A stretch of DNA of 64,000 nucleotides from Verpa conica (taxonomy: Eukaryota > Ascomycota > Pezizomycetes > Pezizales > Morchellaceae): positions 1,116,001-1,180,000 of the forward strand of contig JAUFSD010000019.1 of assembly GCA_033030425.1 (NCBI GenBank), in the 5' to 3' direction. Shown piece by piece: positions 59,030 through 64,000 of the stretch. Position numbers and translations under genes: made by a program. The notes beneath the pieces are model-generated. The model did not search any database and was not told where the DNA came from. It worked only from the letters and a program-made list of their open reading frames with translations. How positions within the stretch are numbered: position 1 is the stretch's first letter; each line of letters opens with the position of its first letter.

Positions 59030-61369
59030 ATGTCCTCACCAATCTCTCCCTCCAATGTCCCACTTACGGATAAACCGTCGCTAGATCCAGACCCCCCTCC
59101 AGTGCGGGGGAAAAAACTCCGGTTGTGGAAATTACTAGACCTGAAAAGGTCAAGGCGTAAGGCCCAAAAACGCAAAGAGCAAAGCCTCCGTGATAGGGCC
59201 AAAAACGAAGCCCAAAAAGAAGCCCTGAAAGCCAATGAATTCTGGTCAGAGCCACCAGCTGCGCCCCCAGAATCTATCTTATGGAAGTCTTCGGCACGAA
59301 AACGAGAACTCCGGCGGAAGGAACAAATACAGAGACGTGCAGACTCAATAACCAGGATTCTGGGTATTCGAGGCCGGAATGATATGATTCGGGCTCAGTT
59401 TTTGGCTCGCGAGATTATGATAAAATACAATGTGAATGCGCCGCAATTACGCCCCGTTGTTAAGCTCTGGGACACAGTATCTGCGGATTGTCCTAGTCGG
59501 GAATTAATCCATTCACAGCTCCCGGAGGGTGGGTTCATGTCGATGTTGCTTGGGAATGAGCGCTGGGGGTTGATACATCTACTGTCACGTCACTTGCGCC
59601 ATTTCACGGGTTACGGTGTGGTTGCGGAGGATGTGTGCGAGTTTATTGGGTGGCATCTAGCCCGGCAGCCTGCAGTGTATATGGCTAATGGCTCGATCTG
59701 GTATAAGTTACTGATGCCGGATGGGAGTGTAAGGAAAGTCCATAAAAAGAATGATACCATGTATCTGGTGGTGATTTTTTCAAAAAGGATAAAGGAGGGC
59801 ACTTATCCTATTCTTACTTCTTACCCGGCGACCTCGAAACGACTATACCTTGAGCGGAAAAGAAATCACACCCTTAAGAAGATCTATAATGGGACAGAGG
59901 TGGCTATTCCATGGAGTAAATTACCGCAGCATATCTTGGAGAAGAAGCCTCGAAGAAACCCTCTCCGACATGGCTCACGTAAAAGTAAAACTCCACCGAA
60001 GGAAGTCCCAGGATTCCGCAGGAGTCCCTCTGTTATAGAGCCGGCTCTAGGGTCTCGTGGGGTACGTGAGCGCCCCAGAATCCGTAGGCGTCGTAAGGTG
60101 ATACCAAGAGTGCTACCACCTAGACTCCATAAGGTGGTACCAAAGATACAGAAGTTACCAGTCATAAAAGTCTTTTCAAAAGCAGGAGAAACGAGAGCCA
60201 AGGGAATAGACCCCGCGCCCCCAAAGATACTGGAATCACCAGCCACCAAACCCCCTCTTGAGGCAGGGAAAAAAAGAGCCAAGGAAACGGATCTCGTACC
60301 CCCGAAGACACCAAAACTACCGATTACCAGAATCTTTTATAAAAATTCGACTCCTAAACCCAGCAGCCCCGATGATGTTTGGACTTGCTTGTCCCACGAA
60401 ATGAAAGATTTTCCAGATTCAGAATCGGAGGGAAGTTTCATTAACCCCCGAAAGCCAACGACCACCGAATCCATCTCCAGCTGGCCCGAAGGGAGGGTTC
60501 TTCCAGATTCAGGACCAAAAAACATCACTGGGCACCTTCTAGAGCCAATGACCACCGGATACACCTTCAGCTTGCGCGAAGGGAGGTTTATTCCAGATTC
60601 AAAACCAAAAAACATCACTGGGCATTTTCTAGAGCCAGCGTCTAATAAAATTTACCAAGAAAAGACAGAGGTTTCCACTACTACTCCTAAGCAGCCGATT
60701 CACGGAGCACCTAAAGTAGAAGGATCACGAAACCTATCAACTTTTATGCTCCGTAGAGTAGAGGGACTACCACACCCGATCTCGAACAACCGCCGAGTGA
60801 AAGGCTTACCAGGCTGGAAACCAGAGGAAACCCCCACCGCTGTTGCAGACCCATCCCCAAAAGCCCTTAGTGAGCATGCAAAGACTGCGACTACTCACTC
60901 TACGGTGTACAGATCCGTCAATATAAAAGGATTAGTACCAAAGCCAGGTGTTATGATGCGCAGAGTGGATGGACTACCAAAGCCAGATTTCCAAGCCCGT
61001 AGAGTGATCGGTTTGCCGGGCTGGGAACTAGAGGGTACTTCTAAGACTGTGCGCACACTTGCGGAGTTGCTATCCCCAAGGCCTAAAAGACCAAAAAAAT
61101 CCCGAGACGCATCTATACCTAGGAAGACTCCCAAAGCTATTCCACAGCTGCCGGATTCAAAACCTCAAGAAGTACAGGCACCGAAAACGTTGGCTCAAAC
61201 GCGGAAGCGTCCTACTTCGGCAAGCCTGAGTACTATGAGTATTTCAACTCAAGTACGATCACTGCATCTTAAAAGTTCTGCGATTAATGCTACGGGGGGT
61301 ATCTCGGGCTGCGTTTTCCCGGTGTTGAGTCGCATTAAATTTCGATTAGGTCCTCGTCTACCTCTTTAG
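59030..61369 (+). CDS. Hypothetical 779-aa basic protein built from internal repeats
   Basis: Single long open frame of 779 aa; family not recognised. Residues about 27-75 and 88-108 are strongly basic, probably helical (KLLDLKRSRRKAQKRKEQ, RKRELRRKEQIQRRADSI). Residues about 105-290 look globular (ITRILGIRG, FLAREIMIKY, WGLIHLLSRHLRHFTGYGVV, VCEFIGWHLARQPAVYMANG, YLVVIFSKRI), so this may be the functional domain. From about residue 300 the chain is Pro/Lys/Arg-rich and contains three separate repeat types: units of about 35 residues at about 370-440, a 30-residue unit starting PDS at 461, 491 and 521, and paired RRVxGLP modules at about 575-600 and 644-670. No signal peptide or membrane segment is seen. 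The ATG is preceded by a CT-rich leader. It could be nuclear, given the basic charge. Confidence 0.7.
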   Translation: MSSPISPSNVPLTDKPSLDPDPPPVRGKKLRLWKLLDLKRSRRKAQKRKEQSLRDRAKNEAQKEALKANEFWSEPPAAPPESILWKSSARKRELRRKEQIQRRADSITRILGIRGRNDMIRAQFLAREIMIKYNVNAPQLRPVVKLWDTVSADCPSRELIHSQLPEGGFMSMLLGNERWGLIHLLSRHLRHFTGYGVVAEDVCEFIGWHLARQPAVYMANGSIWYKLLMPDGSVRKVHKKNDTMYLVVIFSKRIKEGTYPILTSYPATSKRLYLERKRNHTLKKIYNGTEVAIPWSKLPQHILEKKPRRNPLRHGSRKSKTPPKEVPGFRRSPSVIEPALGSRGVRERPRIRRRRKVIPRVLPPRLHKVVPKIQKLPVIKVFSKAGETRAKGIDPAPPKILESPATKPPLEAGKKRAKETDLVPPKTPKLPITRIFYKNSTPKPSSPDDVWTCLSHEMKDFPDSESEGSFINPRKPTTTESISSWPEGRVLPDSGPKNITGHLLEPMTTGYTFSLREGRFIPDSKPKNITGHFLEPASNKIYQEKTEVSTTTPKQPIHGAPKVEGSRNLSTFMLRRVEGLPHPISNNRRVKGLPGWKPEETPTAVADPSPKALSEHAKTATTHSTVYRSVNIKGLVPKPGVMMRRVDGLPKPDFQARRVIGLPGWELEGTSKTVRTLAELLSPRPKRPKKSRDASIPRKTPKAIPQLPDSKPQEVQAPKTLAQTRKRPTSASLSTMSISTQVRSLHLKSSAINATGGISGCVFPVLSRIKFRLGPRLPL
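60409..60680 (+). repeat. 90-nt tandem repeat inside the 779-aa protein gene
   Basis: Three in-frame 30-codon units begin at PDS (about residues 461, 491 and 521). Units 2 and 3 share the stretch PKNITGH(L/F)LEP almost exactly at DNA level; unit 1 is more diverged. Confidence 0.75.
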
Positions 61370-62939
61370 GTAGTTCGGGCAGGGGAGACCAAAAAAAGAA
61401 GGAATGGAAAGGAGGTAATACGAGGAGAGTTGATAAGAGAACAAAAGATAGTGAAAGGCAGCGCCGGTATTGTAGAAAAGCATAGGTCAAGGACATACTA
61501 GTAGAAAATTAGCGGTGAAGACTTGATCAGGGAGCTAAGAGGAATCGAAAACAAATCGCAACACAAGATGTCACTCGGCCAATTCTGTTGTTCCTGGGGT
61601 AGGGGTTTTTCATCATTTGTGGTAGGACCCTTGGCTAACGCCCCCCCTAGTTATTAGGCAATAATTAAATGTACGCCCTGAAGAGCTCCGAGTATTTGTC
61701 TATCTTGAGTAACAAACGAATTCTAGGCATCCTCTATCAAAACCGGAAATAACCCGGTCACCTGACCTGGTAATCTCCATATATACACAGAGGTGGTTTC
61801 TAGTAAGAGTGCCGAGGAGGATACGTCTTAGAGAGATACGTGGAGCGGAAACTACAAACCGGCGGGCATTCTTAAGAAATATAGGTCCGTTCTTACTCTA
61901 TCCACCGGTTCCCTAAGCCCCTAACAAAGTATAGGAATGTACCTGGTTTAGAGAAACGTAGTCGTCTGCTGTTTATTGCGCTTATTATTTTTTCCCTTTA
62001 TTTCGAGTATAGCAGGAAGCGATAGAACTTGTGGTTTTGAGGCTAGGTATGGCTGACGTGTTCGATATTTGGTTAAGGGGGTGGAAAAAGGACTGTAAGA
62101 GTAGTGTGTAGCTTGTAGACATGAACATGTAGGATAATCATCTTGAAGCTAATCAGCAACCAGACCGAACTTAAGTACCTCTAACTGAATTTTAATACTC
62201 TATCACCGTTTTGTATAACTTAAGCTTTCATGTGACCTCCATCGTGCAACTTGGAACGAGTGATTTCTGGTGACCATAAACAGGTTTCCGTAGAGATGGA
62301 GATATTAAACTATACTACAGAAACCCAAAGAGAATAAACAAGAATCAAATCCAGTCGAGAGTTTCACACCACATATATATAGCTTTATCCCCCGTTTCCT
62401 TTTACTCTGAGAGCAAATAATACCCAGACCATTGAAAATAAAAATAAAAGATGAAAATAAAAAAAAAGTGTCTCCCAGGGGCTGAACCGCGGACCGTTTC
62501 TCACTTGTCCCAGAATAAGTGCGACTAGGCTTCCCGGTATACCGGTAGGCCATCTTCACCTGAAAGTATTGGTATACTTTGTACTTTTGAGGTGTGTTAA
62601 GGGGGGCTCTTGGCCTTTTTTATTTTTTCTTTTCTTTTCACAATGACAATACAACTGAGAAACCACACCTAAAAGGTCGAATACCATCAGAGGATACTAT
62701 AGTCTTAGGCTGATTGAAGTAAAGTATCTGAATCCAGTTTTTATAAGATATCAGTAGAAAAGAGTGGTATCCCCAAGACACCCGCCAGATACAAGAACTG
62801 GCGTTGGCTTCTTTTTCATTGCGCAGACATATTTTTCTACGCGGAAACACCTACTAGAAGAAATAAAGAAACCAATATACTACTATTAGACCACACAGAC
62901 ACTTTGACAAGAACTACAATATATTTTTCTATACACATC
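61370..62939. other. Convergent intergenic region between the 779-aa protein gene and bet2
   Basis: 1.6 kb between two convergent genes. No supported protein gene. It holds a tRNA-like Pol III-type segment at 62468-62559 (minus strand). The remainder is moderately AT-rich with no recognised repeat. Confidence 0.55.
62468..62559 (-). other. tRNA-like segment with A-box and B-box motifs, probably a degenerate tRNA or SINE head
   Basis: Read on the minus strand, TGGCCTACCGG fits a Pol III A-box and GGTTCAGCCCC a B-box, about 65 nt apart. The segment ends close to a T-run (62461-62467, A-run on plus), which would terminate Pol III. A CACTT/AAGTG stem lies between. The acceptor ends do not pair and the T-loop purine at position 58 is G, so it is not a standard tRNA. 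Confidence 0.35.
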
Positions 62940-63920
62940 TCAAACCGATTCATTATAACTCCCCAAGACCCTCTGCGTAACCTCCTTCGGCATACAATAC
63001 ACCGGATCAACCTCTTTAAGTCCCGGATAACCCAACAGACTCAACCCAGCAACACCAAAGAGAGTATGAAAAACATCCGCCACATCACCCTTCCTATCCG
63101 CGATTCCACCCTGCTCATCGTCCTGACAGCCCAATATAAACTGTACCAACTTATCTCTATCGATCCAATGCAACTTCCCAATCATCACCAAGCTGCTCAG
63201 CACCCACCACGAATAACACACATCCTCGAGTTTCTCAGGACGACCGTTTAAGCCGCCGTTGGGCAGTTGTCGCTCACAGAGCCAGTCGCCGAGCAGATTA
63301 ATTTGATCTTCGGACATCTCTGTCTCCAGGACGCCCGCGATCTTGAGGGCGCCAAGACAGGTGAAGATCTGACCAGCGTGGGATTCGGCCGATGGGGCCA
63401 TTCCGAAGCCTCCATCGGGGTTCAGGCATCGTACGATGTAAGAGATCGCCAGGGGGACGTTGACGGATTTGTTTTTTAGCTCGCCGAGAAGACTTAGGGC
63501 GTTGAGGGCGCAGTAGATGAATCTTGTGTCCATCTCGCCCCATTCGTCGCCTGTGAAGCAGCCTGTGTCGTGGTTCTGTAGGCTGGCGATGTAAGAGACG
63601 ACATTGGGGGTGGAGATTGTGTCGAGTGCGTCTACGGTGGCTAGGATCTGGATCGCGGATAGTGTGTAGAGTATGTGGGCGTCGTGGCCGGGACTTGCGC
63701 CGAAGCCGCCGTGGGGGTGTTGGCAGGATTTTACAAACTCGATTGTGGCATCGCGGGGGAGGGCGGTGGGGTGGTTGAGGAGGTGCAGTGCTGTTAGGCC
63801 CCAGTAGACGCCGGAAACACGTAGATGGGCGGTTAGGTGGTAGTCTAGACGATCTTTGTGGACGTCTAGGGATTTGATGTAGGATACATGTTTGTTGATG
63901 TGGAGGAGTGTGTCTGTCAT
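62940..63920 (-). CDS. bet2: Rab geranylgeranyltransferase beta subunit (Bet2 family)
   Basis: Single exon, 326 aa from the ATG at 63920. An in-frame ATG 54 nt upstream would add 18 residues (GNHLSLIHPPSS) not typical of the family, so the internal start giving MTDTLLHINKHVSYI is preferred. With the alpha subunit and Rab escort protein it attaches geranylgeranyl groups to C-terminal cysteines of Rab GTPases, needed for vesicle transport. The alpha-alpha barrel repeats are visible as GGFG/GGF motifs (HPHGGFGASPGH, NPDGGFGMAPSAE, LPNGGLNGRP, DEQGGIADRKGD). The zinc ligands are present: Asp and Cys in LEDVCYSWW and His in DVFHTLFG. Length matches yeast Bet2 (325 aa). It converges on the preceding gene. 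Confidence 0.95.
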   Translation of the reverse strand: MTDTLLHINKHVSYIKSLDVHKDRLDYHLTAHLRVSGVYWGLTALHLLNHPTALPRDATIEFVKSCQHPHGGFGASPGHDAHILYTLSAIQILATVDALDTISTPNVVSYIASLQNHDTGCFTGDEWGEMDTRFIYCALNALSLLGELKNKSVNVPLAISYIVRCLNPDGGFGMAPSAESHAGQIFTCLGALKIAGVLETEMSEDQINLLGDWLCERQLPNGGLNGRPEKLEDVCYSWWVLSSLVMIGKLHWIDRDKLVQFILGCQDDEQGGIADRKGDVADVFHTLFGVAGLSLLGYPGLKEVDPVYCMPKEVTQRVLGSYNESV

Positions 63921-64000
63921 TGTGAAGATGTGGGGTGAACTTGGGGGGTGAATGAGGCTCAAGTGATTTCCCATGATGACGTTTGACCCTAGCCCTGGAA

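Noticed and set aside
63921..63974. Upstream in-frame ATG of bet2 adding 18 residues
   Set aside because: The extra residues do not resemble the family N-terminus; the ATG at 63920 gives a Bet2-sized protein.

Overview
The window is nuclear DNA of a filamentous ascomycete fungus (Pezizomycotina). The evidence is many short introns (about 45-150 bp) with GTANGT-type donors and NAG acceptors, a Zn2Cys6 regulator, a fungal STAND/NLR protein, and compact genes set between long AT-rich, gene-free blocks. The class is an inference; the repeat-rich, gene-poor layout would suit a Pezizomycetes-type genome. Exon joins were read by hand from frames, splice signals and conserved protein motifs.

Layout, left to right. 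1-9741: gene-free, simple-repeat-rich DNA upstream of a 953-aa Zn2Cys6 transcription factor (9742-12756, +). 14018-16048 (+): 7-exon chromate-ion transporter (CHR family, 539 aa). 16049-20544: AT-rich gene-poor block. 20545-22299 (-): intronless F-box/ankyrin protein. 22300-27306: AT-rich block with a 151-bp TIR element. 27307-29210 (-): lariat debranching enzyme Dbr1. 30508-31529 (+): chorismate mutase. 31530-35905: AT-rich block. 35906-40325 (+): 14-exon Gde1-type SPX-ankyrin-GDPD phosphodiesterase (1212 aa) with a 4-nt exon. 40326-45136: AT-rich, TE-like block. 45137-46564 (+): 7-TM fungal membrane protein. 47491-52372 (+): 11-exon NLR-like protein (1411 aa; degenerate alpha/beta-hydrolase, NACHT, 15 ankyrin repeats). 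52373-56702: repeat-derived block with possible LTR-like segments and a TIR element. 56703-57991 (+): Slt11/Ecm2 splicing factor. 59030-61369 (+): unrecognised 779-aa repeat-built basic protein. 62940-63920 (-): Rab geranylgeranyltransferase beta subunit.

The conserved housekeeping genes (Dbr1, chorismate mutase, Gde1, Slt11, Bet2) do not form a pathway cluster, although Dbr1 and Slt11 both act in pre-mRNA splicing. The accessory part is the NLR, the F-box/ankyrin protein and the three related short TA-flanked TIR elements in the AT-rich blocks. The most striking observations are the loss of the predicted catalytic serine in the NLR's hydrolase domain, the two-repeat higher-order structure of its ankyrin array, and the 4-nt microexon that splits the catalytic E-x-D motif of Gde1.
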